DNA from: Ranitomeya variabilis
Lineage: Eukaryota; Chordata; Amphibia; Anura; Dendrobatidae
DNA: 64,000 nt
Reading direction: 5' to 3'
NCBI RefSeq assembly: GCF_051348905.1
Contig: NC_135232.1
Location: forward strand, 832,752,888-832,816,887
Shown here one piece after another: positions 20,000-30,865 of the stretch; position 1 is the first letter of the stretch, and each line of letters begins with the position of its first letter. The position numbers were made by a program, and so were the translations under genes. A model generated the notes under the pieces. That model saw nothing but the letters and a program-made list of their open reading frames with translations, had not been told where the DNA came from and searched no databases.

Positions 20000-22900
20000 T
20001 TAGTGAGGGGTCACCGAACCCTCACCACGACCACCAGGGCGATCAGGATGAGCGGCATGAAAGGCACGAACTAAATCGGCCGCATGAACATCAGAGGCGA
20101 CCACCCAGGAATTATCCTCCTGACCATAGCCCTTCCACTTGACCAGGTACTGAAGCCTCCGCCTGGAGAGGCGAGAATCCAAGATCTTCTCCACCACGTA
20201 CTCCAACTCGCCCTCAACCAACACCGGAGCAGGAGGCTCAGCAGAAGGAACTACAGGCACAATGTACCGCCGCAACAAGGACCTATGAAATACATTGTGA
20301 ATAGCAAACGACACAGGAAGATCCAGACGAAAAGATACAGGATTAAGGATTTCCAATATCTTGTAAGGCCCAATAAAACGAGGTTTAAATTTGGGAGAGG
20401 AGACCTTCATAGGAACAAAGCGGGAAGAAAGCCATACCAAATCCCCAACGCGTAGTCGGGGACCCACACCGCGGCGGCGGTTGGCAAAGCGCTGAGCCTT
20501 CTCCTGTGACAACTTCAAGTTGTCCACCACATGATTCCAGATCTGCTGCAACCTATCCACCACAGAATCCACCCCAGGACAGTCAGAAGGCTCCACATGA
20601 CCCGAAGAAAAGCGAGGATGGAAACCAGAGTTGCAGAAAAAAGGTGAAACCAAGGTGGCGGAACTAGCCCGATTATTAAGGGCAAACTCAGCCAACGGCA
20701 AGAATGTCACCCAATCGTCCTGATCAGCAGAGACAAAACACCTCAAATAAGCCTCCAAAGTCTGATTGGTTCGCTCCGTCTGTCCATTAGTCTGAGGATG
20801 GAAAGCAGACGAAAACGACAAATCAATGCCCATCCTACTACAAAAGGATCGCCAGAACCTGGAAACGAACTGGGATCCTCTGTCAGACACAATATTCTCA
20901 GGGATGCCGTGCAAACGAACCACGTTCTGGAAAAACACAGGAACCAGATCGGAAGAGGAAGGCAGCTTAGGCAAAGGAACCAAATGGACCATCTTGGAGA
21001 AGCGATCACATATCACCCAGATAACCGACATGCCCTGAGATAGCGGAAGATCAGAAATGAAATCCATGGAGATATGTGTCCAAGGTCTCTTCGGGACAGG
21101 CAAGGGCAAGAGCAAACCGCTGGCACGAGAACAGCAAGGCTTAGCTCGAGCACAAGTCCCATAGGACTGCACAAATGACCGCACATCCCTTGACAAGGAA
21201 GGCCACCAAAAGGACCTGGCCACCAGATCTCTGGTGCCAAAAATTCCCGGGTGACCTGCCAACACCGAGGAATGAACCTCGGAAATGACTCTGCTGGTCC
21301 ACTTATCCGGGACAAACAGTCTGTCAGGTGGACAAGACTCAGGCCTATCAGCCTGAAATCTCTGCAACACACGTCGCAGATCCGGAGAAATAGCTGACAA
21401 GATAACTCCATCTTTAAGAATACCAACAGGATCAGCGACTCCAGGAGCATCAGGCACAAAGCTCCTAGAAAGAGCATCGGCCTTCACATTCTTTGAACCA
21501 GGTAAATACGAGACAACAAAATCAAAGCGGGAGAAAAACAATGACCAGCGGGCCTGTCTCGGATTAAGGCGTTTAGCAGACTCGAGATACATCAGATTTT
21601 TGTGATCAGTCAAGACCACCACACGATGCTTAGCACCCTCGAGCCAATGACGCCACTCCTCAAATGCCCATTTCATGGCCAACAACTCCCGATTGCCCAC
21701 ATCATAATTTCGCTCGGCAGGCGAAAACTTCCTAGAGAAAAAGGCACAAGGTTTCATAACAGAGCAACCAGGGCCTCTCTGCGACAAAACGGCCCCTGCC
21801 CCAATCTCCGAAGCATCCACCTCAACCTGAAAGGGAAGTGAGACGTCAGGCTGGCACAAAACAGGCGCCGAAGTAAACCGGCGTTTCAACTCCTGGAAAG
21901 CCTCCACGGCAGCAGGAGCCCAGTTAGCTACATCGGAGCCCTTCTTGGTCATATCCGTCAAAGGTTTCACAATGCTAGAAAAATTAGCGATAAAACGACG
22001 GTAGAAGTTAGCGAAGCCCAAGAACTTCTGAAGACTCTTAACTGACGAGGGCTGAGTCCAATCAAGAATAGCTCGGACCTTGACTGGGTCCATCTCCACA
22101 GCAGAAGGGGAAAAAATGAACCCCAAAAAGGGAACCTTCTGTACACCAAAGAGACACTTTGAGCCCTTGACAAACAAAGAATTTTCACGCAAAATTTTAA
22201 AGACCAACCTGACCTGCTCCACATGCGAATCCCAATTATCAGAAAAAACCAAAATATCATCCAGATAAACAATCAAAAATTTATCCAGATACTTCCGGAA
22301 AATGTCATGCATAAAGGACTGAAAAACTGAAGGCGCATTGGAGAGACCAAAAGGCATCACCAAGTACTCAAAATGACCTTCGGGCGTATTGAATGCGGTT
22401 TTCCATTCATCACCTTGCTTAATGCGCACAAGGTTGTACGCACCACGAAGGTCTATCTTGGTGAACCACTTGGCACCCTTAATCCGGGCAAACAAGTCAG
22501 ACAACAGCGGTAAAGGATACTGAAATTTGACAGTGATCTTATTTAAAAGCCGATAATCAATACAAGGTCTCAAAGATCCGTCCTTTTTTGCCACAAAAAA
22601 GAATCCCGCACCAAGAGGGGAAGAAGACGGACGAATATGTCCTTTCTCCAGAGACTCCTTGATATATGAACGCATAGCGGTATGTTCAGGTACCGACAGA
22701 TTAAACAGTCTTCCCTTAGGAAATTTACTGCCTGGGATCAAATCTATAGCACAGTCACAGTCCCTATGAGGAGGCAGTGCACTGGACTCAGACTCACTGA
22801 AGACGTCCTGATAATCAGACAAATACTCCGGAACTTCCGAAGGCGTAGAAGAAGCAATAGACACAGGCAGGGAATCCCCATGAATACCACGACAGCCCCA

Positions 22901-24160
22901 ACTTGAGACTGACATAGCCTTCCAGTCCAGGACTGGATTATGGGTCTGTAACCATGGCAGCCCTAAAACAACCAAATCATGCATTTTATGTAAAACCAGG
23001 AAACGTATCACCTCGCGGTGTTCAGGAGTCATACACATGGTAACCTGTGTCCAATACTGCGGTTTATTTGCAGCCAATGGTGTAGCATCAATACCCCTAA
23101 GAGGAATAGGATTTTCTAATGGTTCAAGAGTAAAACCACAGCGCTTAGCAAATGAGAGATCCATGAGACTCAGGGCAGCACCTGAATCTACAAACGCCAT
23201 GACAGGATAAGATGACAGTGAGCAAATCAAAGTTACAGACAGAATAAATTTAGGTTGCAAATTACCAATGGTGACAGGACTAACAACCTTAGCTATACGT
23301 TTAGAGCATGCTGAGATAACATGTGTAGAATCACCACAGTAGTAGCACAAGCCATTCCGGCGTCTATGAATTTTCCGCTCATTTCTAGTCAGGATTCTAT
23401 CACATTGCATTAAATCAGGTGTCTGTTCAGACAACACCATGAGGGAATTTGCGGTTTTGCGCTCCCGCAACCGCCGGTCAATTTGAATAGCCAGTGCCAT
23501 AGTATCATTCAGACCTGTGGGAATGGGAAAACCCACCATAACATTCTTAATGGCTTCAGAAAGGCCATTTCTAAAATTAGCGGCCAGTGCACACTCGTTC
23601 CAATGTGTCAGCACGGACCATTTCCGAAATTTTTGGCAATACACTTCAGCCTCGTCCTGCCCCTGAGACATAGCCAGCAAGGCCTTTTCTGCCTGAATCT
23701 CAAGATTGGGTTCCTCATAAAGTAAACCGAGCGCCAGAAAAAACGCATCAAGATCAGCCAATGCCGGATCTCCTGGCGCCAGCGAAAAAGCCCAATCCTG
23801 AGGGTCGCCCCGTAAGAACGAAATAACAATTTTTACTTGCTGAGCAGAATCTCCAGATGAACAGGGTCTCAGGGACAAAAACAATTTACAATTATTCACG
23901 AAATTCCTAAACTTAAACCTGTCTCCGGAAAACAGTTCAGGAATCGGTATTTTAGGTTCTGACCTAGGATTTCTGATAACATAGTCTTGTATGCCCTGCA
24001 CACGAGTAGCCAGCTGGTCCACACTTGTAATCAAGGTCTGGACATTCATGTCTGCAGCAAGCATAGCCACTCTGAGGTAAAGGGGAAGAAGAAAAAAAAA
24101 AAAAAAAAAAAACTCAGAATCTTCTTTCTTATAATCCCTCTTCTGCAATGCATTAAACAT
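20000..24160 (-). CDS. Gypsy element 1 gag-pol polyprotein
   Basis: A single uninterrupted frame of 1386 residues, a fossil-class element that looks whole. Parts in order: gag with the GDPQDWAF block near 118-125; zinc knuckle CYYCGDSTHVISAC near 272-285; protease VDSGAA near 324-329; reverse transcriptase with YLDD near 632-635; RNase H starting near VEVDASEIGAG (779-789); integrase with MDFISDLP and SDRGSQF (about 960-1150); and a C-terminal chromodomain with YLVKWKGYGQEDNSW near 1335. The chromodomain places it among chromoviruses, which are thought to steer integration through chromatin. Gag and pol share one frame. The likely start is an internal Met near residue 33-38, after a Phe-run encoded by an A-rich leader. 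Confidence 0.93.
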   Translation of the reverse strand: MFNALQKRDYKKEDSEFFFFFFFLLPLYLRVAMLAADMNVQTLITSVDQLATRVQGIQDYVIRNPRSEPKIPIPELFSGDRFKFRNFVNNCKLFLSLRPCSSGDSAQQVKIVISFLRGDPQDWAFSLAPGDPALADLDAFFLALGLLYEEPNLEIQAEKALLAMSQGQDEAEVYCQKFRKWSVLTHWNECALAANFRNGLSEAIKNVMVGFPIPTGLNDTMALAIQIDRRLRERKTANSLMVLSEQTPDLMQCDRILTRNERKIHRRRNGLCYYCGDSTHVISACSKRIAKVVSPVTIGNLQPKFILSVTLICSLSSYPVMAFVDSGAALSLMDLSFAKRCGFTLEPLENPIPLRGIDATPLAANKPQYWTQVTMCMTPEHREVIRFLVLHKMHDLVVLGLPWLQTHNPVLDWKAMSVSSWGCRGIHGDSLPVSIASSTPSEVPEYLSDYQDVFSESESSALPPHRDCDCAIDLIPGSKFPKGRLFNLSVPEHTAMRSYIKESLEKGHIRPSSSPLGAGFFFVAKKDGSLRPCIDYRLLNKITVKFQYPLPLLSDLFARIKGAKWFTKIDLRGAYNLVRIKQGDEWKTAFNTPEGHFEYLVMPFGLSNAPSVFQSFMHDIFRKYLDKFLIVYLDDILVFSDNWDSHVEQVRLVFKILRENSLFVKGSKCLFGVQKVPFLGFIFSPSAVEMDPVKVRAILDWTQPSSVKSLQKFLGFANFYRRFIANFSSIVKPLTDMTKKGSDVANWAPAAVEAFQELKRRFTSAPVLCQPDVSLPFQVEVDASEIGAGAVLSQRGPGCSVMKPCAFFSRKFSPAERNYDVGNRELLAMKWAFEEWRHWLEGAKHRVVVLTDHKNLMYLESAKRLNPRQARWSLFFSRFDFVVSYLPGSKNVKADALSRSFVPDAPGVADPVGILKDGVILSAISPDLRRVLQRFQADRPESCPPDRLFVPDKWTSRVISEVHSSVLAGHPGIFGTRDLVARSFWWPSLSRDVRSFVQSYGTCARAKPCCSRASGLLLPLPVPKRPWTHISMDFISDLPLSQGMSVIWVICDRFSKMVHLVPLPKLPSSSDLVPVFFQNVVRLHGIPENIVSDRGSQFVSRFWRSFCSRMGIDLSFSSAFHPQTNGQTERTNQTLEAYLRCFVSADQDDWVTFLPLAEFALNNRASSATLVSPFFCNSGFHPRFSSGHVEPSDCPGVDSVVDRLQQIWNHVVDNLKLSQEKAQRFANRRRGVGPRLRVGDLVWLSSRFVPMKVSSPKFKPRFIGPYKILEILNPVSFRLDLPVSFAIHNVFHRSLLRRYIVPVVPSAEPPAPVLVEGELEYVVEKILDSRLSRRRLQYLVKWKGYGQEDNSWVVASDVHAADLVRAFHAAHPDRPGGRGEGSVTPH

Positions 24161-24180
24161 TTAATACAGGCCTGGCAAAC

Positions 24181-24936
24181 TGTTATGACCCCAATGGCGA
24201 GGGTCTCAGAGGAACGTGGAAGTCTGCAGAATACAAAAATCCAGCTCATAGGGCAGTGGTAACTGGGTTGACCATATATCTACTCCTAACGCCAACACTA
24301 GAAGTAGCCGGGGATCATTCCTACGTTGATTCTAGATGACACACGCCAGCCGGAGAATCTAGCTACCCCTAGTAGAGGAAAACAAAGACCTTTCTTGCCT
24401 CCAGAGAAGGGGACCCCAAAGCTGGATAGAAGCCCCCCACAAATAATGACGGTGAGGTAAGAGGAAATGACAAACACAGAAATGAACCAGGTTTAGCACA
24501 GAGAGGCCCGCTTACTGATAGCAGAATAAAGAAAGGTAACTTATATGGTCAACAAAAACCCTATAAAAATCCACACTGGAAATTCAAGAACCCCCGAACC
24601 GTCTAACGGTCCGGGGGGAGAACACCAGCCCCCCTAGAGCTTCCAGCAAAGGTCAGGATATAGTTTTGGAACAAGCTGGACAAAAATACAAAACCAAAAC
24701 AAATAGCAAAAAGCAAAAGGCAGACTTAGCTGATATTACTGGAACCAGGATCAGTAGACAAGAGCACAGCAGACTAGCTCTGATAACTACGTTGCCAGGC
24801 ATTGAACTGAAGGTCCAGGGAGCTTAAATAGCAACACCCCTAACTAACGACCCAGGTGCGGATAAAAGGAATGACAGAAAAACCAGAGTCAAAAAACTAG
24901 TAACCACTAGAGGGAGCAAAAAGCAAATTCACAACA
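24181..24936 (-). repeat. Gypsy element 1, LTR (5' in sense)
   Basis: 756 bp, the transcription-start LTR in sense orientation. No clear TGG-type primer-binding site follows it, so the priming mode is not resolved by reading. Confidence 0.95.
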
Positions 24937-25541
24937 GGAGACAGCGCTAAAGTTTAGCGCTGTCCCCTGCATCGTGCTGAAGCCGCGATTCATATCTTCT
25001 GTGCAGCAGCGTTTGCTGTAAAGAAGAAATGAATAATCCATTTTTTTAGTGGTATTTCATGTTTAAAATAAAGCTCCATGTCCCCACCCCCTGTGCGCCC
25101 CCCCCCCCCCGCTGTTCTGAAAATACTCACCCGCCTCCCTCATTGGCTGTCGCTGCTTCCTGTCCTGGCCGCACCTTCTACTGTATGCGGTCACGTGCGG
25201 CCGCCGATTACAGTCATGAATATGCGGCTCCACCTCCCATAGGGGTGGAGCTGCATATTCATTACTGTAAATGAGCGGCCCCACGTGACCGCATACAGTA
25301 GAAGGTGCGGCCAGGACAGGAAGCAGCGACAGCCAGCGAGGGAGGCGGGTGAGTATTTTCAGAACAGCCGGGGGGGCGCACAGGGGGTGGGGACATGGAG
25401 CTTTATTTTAAACACGAAATACCACTAAAAAAATGGATTATTCATATGTTCTTTACAGCAAACGCTGCTGCACAGAAGATATGAATCGCGGCTTCAGCAC
25501 CATGTGGGGGGGACAGCGCTTACTGGAGCGCTGTCTCCTGC
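24937..25541. repeat. Large inverted repeat (hairpin), arms about 300 bp
   Basis: GGAGACAGCGCT at the left end is mirrored by AGCGCTGTCTCC at the right end. Arms match through CTGAAGCCGCGATTCATATC, the C-run/G-run near 25090 and 25370, and CACGTGAC, with the centre at the CCACCTCCC/GGGGTGG region near 25240. Short frames on both strands reflect the symmetry and are not genes. Confidence 0.9.
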
Positions 25542-25570
25542 ATGGCACACGGAGAACGTGATGTAGGCCA

Positions 25571-28448
25571 ACCAACAGCAGCAGCTACCACCTATTCAGC
25601 TCGTGTTGCCTCTTCCTCCAGTTCACACACAGCTGGTTCGGCTTCCTCCCAGGATCGCCATGGAAGAACCTCTGACACTGTTGTCCAGAGACCCAGTGTA
25701 ATTCCACCCGCAGCACCATGTTCCCAGTCATCCTCACACTCCCAGCCCAGTCTACAGCCATCGGTAGTACAGGCATGGGAGAAAAGGCGGCCATTCTCGG
25801 CAAACCACCCACGAGCACAGGCTCTGAATGCAGGCATTGCCAAACTTTTGTCATTGGAAATGCTGTCATTCAGGCTGGTGGAGACTGACAGCTTCCGTGA
25901 CTTGATGGCATTGGCAGTCCCACAGTACAATGTGCCCAGCCACTTTTATTTCAGCAGGCAAGCCGTCCCTGCCCTGCACAAGCATGTGGAGGGACACATA
26001 AAACACGCGCTACTGAACGCCGTCAGTAGCAAGGTCCACCTCACCACCGATGCGTGGACCAGTCACCATGGACAGGGGCGATACCTTTCCCTCACTGCCC
26101 ATTGGGTTAATGTTGTTGAGGTGGGTACAGATTGTGCGAGTGGCATAGGACGTGTCCTGCCCACTCCAAGGATTGCAGGAATCCAGTCTGTACGCATTGA
26201 CTCATCCTCATACACAAGTTCCTCAGAATCATCGCTGCAGGAGCCGTCACAGTCCACCTCCACATGGACCCGTGATGAACGTGTACCTGTTACGACCGAC
26301 ATGAGCACAGCCGTGGCCAAACGTCAACAGGCCGTCTTGAAATTAATTTCTTTGGGGAATCGAAGCCACACAGCGCAGGAGCTCTGGAATGCCATCAAGC
26401 AGGAGAGCGATGTGTGGTTTGTGCCAGTGAATCTCCAGGCAGGCATGGTAGTGTGTGACAATGGCTGAAATCTGGTGGCAGCTCTGGGCCTCGGCAACCT
26501 CACTCACATCCCATGTCTGGCACATGTGCTCAACTTGGTCGTGCAGAGTTTTTTGAGGGACTATCCGGATCTTGATGCACTGCTGCATCCCCTTGAGGAA
26601 GGCTACCCGCCGAAAAGTGCGTCGGGGAGGACGCGACTGCGGTGCACATCTCCCTTGATCCATCATTGCGGTATGTACCATGTCCATGACATTTGTCCAT
26701 AGGGCCGTATATAATAGCGGTCAATACTTTTACAACATTGCTGTTAGTGCAATATATTTGGACTGATTACATATGCGGGTTATAATGAATAGTAGTGCAC
26801 CGCAGTTCGGTCCCTCTATGTAGGATTTGTGGGTGCGGACTTGTATAGGGGAATCCGTTGCCTACCATACTGTGCACCTGTGTGTGTTTTAACTCAATAA
26901 AGTTTTTCTATTTTGCATAAATTGGATGTTGTTTGACTGCATTTTTGGTGCTTTGTGTTAGATAAATTTATATATTTGCAGTTGTCCTTTGTGGTCCTAG
27001 GTCTGTCTTGTCTGCTATGGTTACTAAAAACGTTGTATAGGTTGATCTACCAAGACAGACTATGTATGCTACTGAATTTTGCACAAGGTCCGCCTAGAGT
27101 GTGCTCACTTGCTGCGTTCCAGCACGGCAAGATCGCGCATTGCAGCTCTGCAGCGCCGATTCCGCCTTCCGGAACATCGCATCATATGTGACCTACCTAC
27201 CCGGTGGAATTCCACGTGACGTTACATATGTTGGAGCGGTTGTGTGAGCAGCAGCAAGCAGTAATGGAGTACCAGCTGCATCAGGCGCAAAGAAGTCGCA
27301 CTCCGCGCCGTTCAGACTTCACAACCACAGAGTGGGCCACTATGAAGGACGTCTGCCAGGTTTTGCGTCCCTTCGATTATTCCACACGGATGGCGAGTGC
27401 AGATGATGTACTAGTCAGCATGACTGTCCCCCTTATCAGCGTGCTTCAACAAGCACTGCAAGCGCTAAGGGATGATGTGGTGGAAGAGGTGGAGGATGAG
27501 GACTCACCATTTCCATCAGCTTCTGGACAGTCAGCGCCACGTGGTTCCTCACAAAGGCGTAGGCAGGGGACACTTTGTGAGGAGGATGAGGAGTAGTCAA
27601 TGGAGGAGGAAGACATCCGTCCAGAGGAGGGAGTTACACAATTGTCCAGTAGTCAGTGTGTACAGCGAGGGTGGAGTGATGAAGAGCGGGAAGAGATCAC
27701 GCCTCAAGCAGGGGACAGCGTTTCTTGGCCAGTTGGCAGTCTGCAGCACATGGTTGATTACATGCTTCAGTGCCTGAGAAACGACCGCCGCATCGCCCAC
27801 ATTCTCAATATGTCTGATTATTGAGTGTACACCCTCCTCGATCCTCGCTACCGGGACAAAGTACAAAGCCTCATCACACCGTTGAACCGGGAGCGTAAAA
27901 TGCGGGAGTACCAAGACACACTGGTGAATTCCATCATCTTCTCCAGTCCAACTGAGAGAAGTGCTGCTAGTGCTTTACAAAGTAGCTCAGTGCGTCCAGG
28001 CAGTGGAGGAGGCTCTGCACAAAGAGGGAGCAGAAGCAGTGCCTCTGCCCAAGGCAAGACCAGTATGGCCCAACTGTGGCACAGTTTTGTGTGCCCGCCA
28101 CAAATGTCTACACCATCACAGGCGGCTCCAGTCAACAGGAGGCAACGGTTCCGTCAGATGGTGGCAGACTACCTGTCTTGCCCTCTTACTGTACTCCCAG
28201 ACGGCTCTTCCCCTTTCAAGTTTTGGGTCTCTAAGCTGGATACATGGCCAGAGCTAAGCCAGTATGCATTGGAGGTGCTGGCGTGCCCTGCGGCTAGTGT
28301 ATTATCGGCACGCATCTTTAGTGCTGCAGGTGGTGTACTAACAGACCGTCGCATGCGACTATCTTCCGATAACGTTGACCGGCTTAATTTCCTGAAAATG
28401 AACAAGCCCTGGATCTCGCAGGAATTTGCCACTCCTCTTCCTGATTAA
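25571..28448 (+). pseudogene. hAT transposase (decayed)
   Basis: Transposase of the hAT superfamily, which cuts and pastes elements with 8-bp target duplications. Recognisable blocks: FRLVETDSFRDLMALAVP and VHLTTDAWTSHHGQGRYLSLTAHW (DD/E core start); VVCDNG; GNLTHIPCLAHVLNLVVQSFLRDYPDL; RIICDLPTRWNST; and a C-terminal dimerisation region with YALEVLACPAASVLSARIFSAAG and LSSDNVDRLNFLKMN near the end. It is dead: the N-terminal BED zinc finger is absent (cut by the foldback repeat); in-frame stops lie at 26466-26468, 27594-27596 and 27822-27824; there is a one-base frame shift just after RWNST (near 27215); and about 500 bp of foreign DNA lies at about 26577-27078. A Glu-rich linker near 27480-27660 is a family-typical insertion region. 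Confidence 0.88.
26577..27078 (+). mobile_element. Insertion in the hAT transposase, possible Penelope-like remnant
   Basis: The transposase reads ...RDYPDL up to about 26575 and resumes as KVRLECAHLL at about 27080. The DNA between contains TTGAGGA, a GGC/GCC stem, GAAA and GTCGGGGAGG near 26590-26630, the same order as the hammerhead-like motif in the Penelope-like element at 1404-5040, and an AATAAA near 26897. No protein domain is left. The family is inferred from the motif only. Confidence 0.45.
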
Positions 28449-28682
28449 ATAATTGGGTGACTTCCTACAGTATCCAGGTCTCCTGTTGTGTTCATTCATC
28501 TTTCTACCACCTGAACTGTAATTCCTGGGCTCCAATACCGCCAGTTGATGCTCAGAAGTGCCGTCTGCACAGTCAAAACATACGACCCAGTGTTATTGGG
28601 TGTCAGTAACGTCAGCTGATCCCCAGCTGTGTAGCCGGCAATGTGTCCTGCGACCTCCACGCTGACACAACAACTGAAATTT
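28449..28682. repeat. hAT 3' region with first minisatellite-like unit
   Basis: Downstream of the transposase stop. It contains the motifs CCGCCAGTTGATGC, AACGTCAGCTGATCCCCAGCTGTG and CGCTGACACAAC, which recur in tandem at 29.7-30.1, 35.8-36.3 and 37.2-39.0 kb. This suggests the minisatellites grew from the hAT 3' subterminal sequence. Confidence 0.6.
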
Positions 28683-29700
28683 AAGGGAACCTGTCCCCCC
28701 CCAGGCGTTTGTTACTGAAAGAGCCACCTTGTGCAGCAGTAATGCTGCACAAGGAAAAGGTAGCTATTTTTGTTTAGCTCCTTGCACACGCAGAACTTAA
28801 CACTTATAAAATGTGTCCACTGATATCGTAAAACCGTCCCGGAGGTGGGACTTTCCTTCGTAATGTGACGCAGCACAGCCGTCATTACTACCCCCTTGGT
28901 GCCGTGCGCCGCCTCCCCAGCATTGTTTGATTCTGTCCCGGAGCCTGTGCTGTTATGTTATCCCTTGGCCAGGCACACTTTGTGCTGCCCGTCTTCTGAC
29001 ATCATTTGGTGTCAGGCTGACAGCGCCTGTGCGGCCGCGCTGGCCGAGATCCCGCCTCGCAGTGTCTTCTGATTTAATCACACTGCGGGCCTGGGATCCA
29101 TGGGCATGCACAGTGCATATCTTCACCTCAGGCTGTCACTCATCTCCCTCTGCCTTCTTCAGACTGTGCGCCGTCAGCTGATCCTTAATAGCATGCCACG
29201 GCCGTGACGCCGCACAGTCTGAAGAAGCCAGAGGGAGGGGAGTGAGAGGCGAGGATATGCACTGCGCATGCCCACGGATCCCAGGCCCGCTGTGGCATTA
29301 CATTAGACGACACTGCGAGGCGGGATCTCGGCCAGTGCGGCCGCACAGGCGCAGCCAGCCTGACACCAAATGATGTCAGAAGACGGGCAGCACTAAGTGC
29401 GCCTGGCCAAGGGATAACATAACAGCGCAGGCTCCGGGACAGAATCAAACAACGCTGAGGAGGCGGCTCACGGCACCAAGGGGGTAGGAATGATGGCTGT
29501 GCTGCGTCCTATTACGAAGGAAAGTCCCACCTCCGGGACGGTCTCACGGTATCATGGGACACATTTTATAAGTGTTTAGTTCTGTGTTTGCAAGGAGCAT
29601 AATGAAAAGAGTCAACTTTTCCTTTTGCATCCTTTGTGCTGCACAAGATGGCTCTTTCAGCTACAAACGCCTTGGGGGGGGTTAAAGGTTCCCTTTCGAC
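28683..29700. repeat. Large inverted repeat A, arms about 490 bp
   Basis: The left arm starts GGGAACCTGTCCCCCCCC and runs to CTTCTTCAGACTGTGC near 29172. The right arm starts GCACAGTCTGAAGAAG near 29212 and ends in GGGGGGGGTTAAAGG. The centre is about 40 bp. It would form a hairpin close to 0.5 kb long. Many short frames in it are symmetric shadows. Confidence 0.9.
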
Positions 29701-30137
29701 TTGCTCCAATCAGGCTTCGGCCTACACTCTGTTCCTCTGCTCCTCCTGCTGTCCCTGGGCTCTAACACCACCAGTTGGTGCCTGGAAGTGCTGTACGCAC
29801 AGTCAACAGTCGCTCCTCTGTTATTGGGGGTTCAGTAACGTCAGCTGTTCCCCAGCTGTGTGTGCGGCAATACCTCCAATCTGCTCCTCCTGCTGTCCCT
29901 GGGCTCTACCACCGCCAGTTGGTGCCTGGAAGTGCTGTCCGCACAGTCAACAGTCGCTCCTCTGTTATTGGGGTTCAGTAACGTCAGCTGTTCCCCAGCT
30001 GTGTGTGCGGCAATACCTCCAATCTGCTCCTCCTGCTGTCCCTGGGCTCTAACACCGCCAGTTGATGCCTGGAAGTGCTGTCCGCACAGTCAACAGTCGC
30101 TCTTCTGTTATTGGGGTTCAGTAACGTCAGCTGTTCC
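29701..30137. repeat. About 144-bp minisatellite, three copies (left of gypsy 2)
   Basis: The motif CTGCTCCTCCTGCTG recurs at about 29737, 29881 and 30024. Each unit carries CGCCAGTTGGTGCCTGG and AACGTCAGCTGTTCCCC. Gypsy element 2 interrupts a unit at TGTTCC. Confidence 0.88.
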
Positions 30138-30854
30138 TGTCATGATCTCTGCAGGCAGAGATCATAGCAAGCCTATAGAGGGACAAGCTCTCGGAAGATG
30201 GAACTATACTGACCATGAACTAAGCCTGCCGCGCAACTAGAAATAGCCAGGTAGCATTTCCTATTTATTGCTAGATGCCCAGCTCTGGCCTAAGACCTAA
30301 ATAGCTAGCAGAGGGAAATATAAGACCTGGCTCACCTCTAGAGAAATATTCCAAAGAAGACAGTAGCCCCCCACATATAATGACGGTGAGTTCAGATGAA
30401 ACAACAAACGCAGCAGGAAAATAGTCTTAGCAAATTTGAGGTCCGCTTACTAGATAGCAGAAGACAGATAGTATACTTTCATGGTCAGCAGAAAAACACT
30501 AACAAAACACCATCCAGAGATTACCTTAAACTCTGGCATTAACTCATAACGCCAGAGTAGCAATCCCTGATCAACGAGAGCTTTCCAGACACAGTAACAA
30601 AACTTCAGCTGTGAACTGGAACAAATAGGCAAAACGAAACATGGACAAAAGTCCAACTTATCTAGTAGTTGTCAGAAGCAGGAACAAGCACTGAGAGGCA
30701 TCAGATAACATTGTTGACCGGCAAGAAACCACCAGAGAAATGAGCTTAAATAGCGACACCCACTACTGATGGAACCAGGTGAAACAGGAAAGAGGATGAC
30801 AAGTCCAATTCCACAAGCGGCCACCGGGGGAGCCCAGAATCCAAATTCACAACA
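30138..30854 (-). repeat. Gypsy element 2, LTR (3' in sense)
   Basis: 717 bp, with no difference from 35082-35798 found by eye. The sense polypurine G-run lies just inside (about 30855-30868). Confidence 0.95.
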
Positions 30855-30865
30855 GTACCCCCCCC

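Larger units (their letters stand above)
19233..24936 (-). mobile_element. Ty3/gypsy chromodomain element 1 (looks whole)
   Basis: Two 756-bp LTRs (TGTTATGACC...TTCACAACA on the plus strand) enclose one long minus-strand gag-pol frame. GGAGAC is repeated on both sides. The LTRs differ at about one site, so the insertion is very recent. In sense, the polypurine tract is a G-run next to the 3' LTR (about 19989-20000). It sits inside the foldback repeat. The element looks whole. Confidence 0.95.
19083..25570. mobile_element. Foldback repeat split by a gypsy element
   Basis: The outer left part (19083-19232) begins GGCCTGTCCCACACG and carries GGTACC palindromes and CACACGTG-like motifs. It resumes at 24937 after the gypsy insertion. 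From 24937 to about 25541 the sequence is a near-perfect inverted repeat, with arms of about 300 bp around a centre near 25240. The right outer arm (GGCACACGG near 25542) fades at about 25570, where hAT transposase sequence starts. Non-coding; superfamily not determined. Confidence 0.65.

Noticed and set aside
20084-20455. Plus-strand frames opposite gypsy gag-pol, repeated in all three elements
   Set aside because: They are antisense shadows conserved only because the sense strand is conserved.
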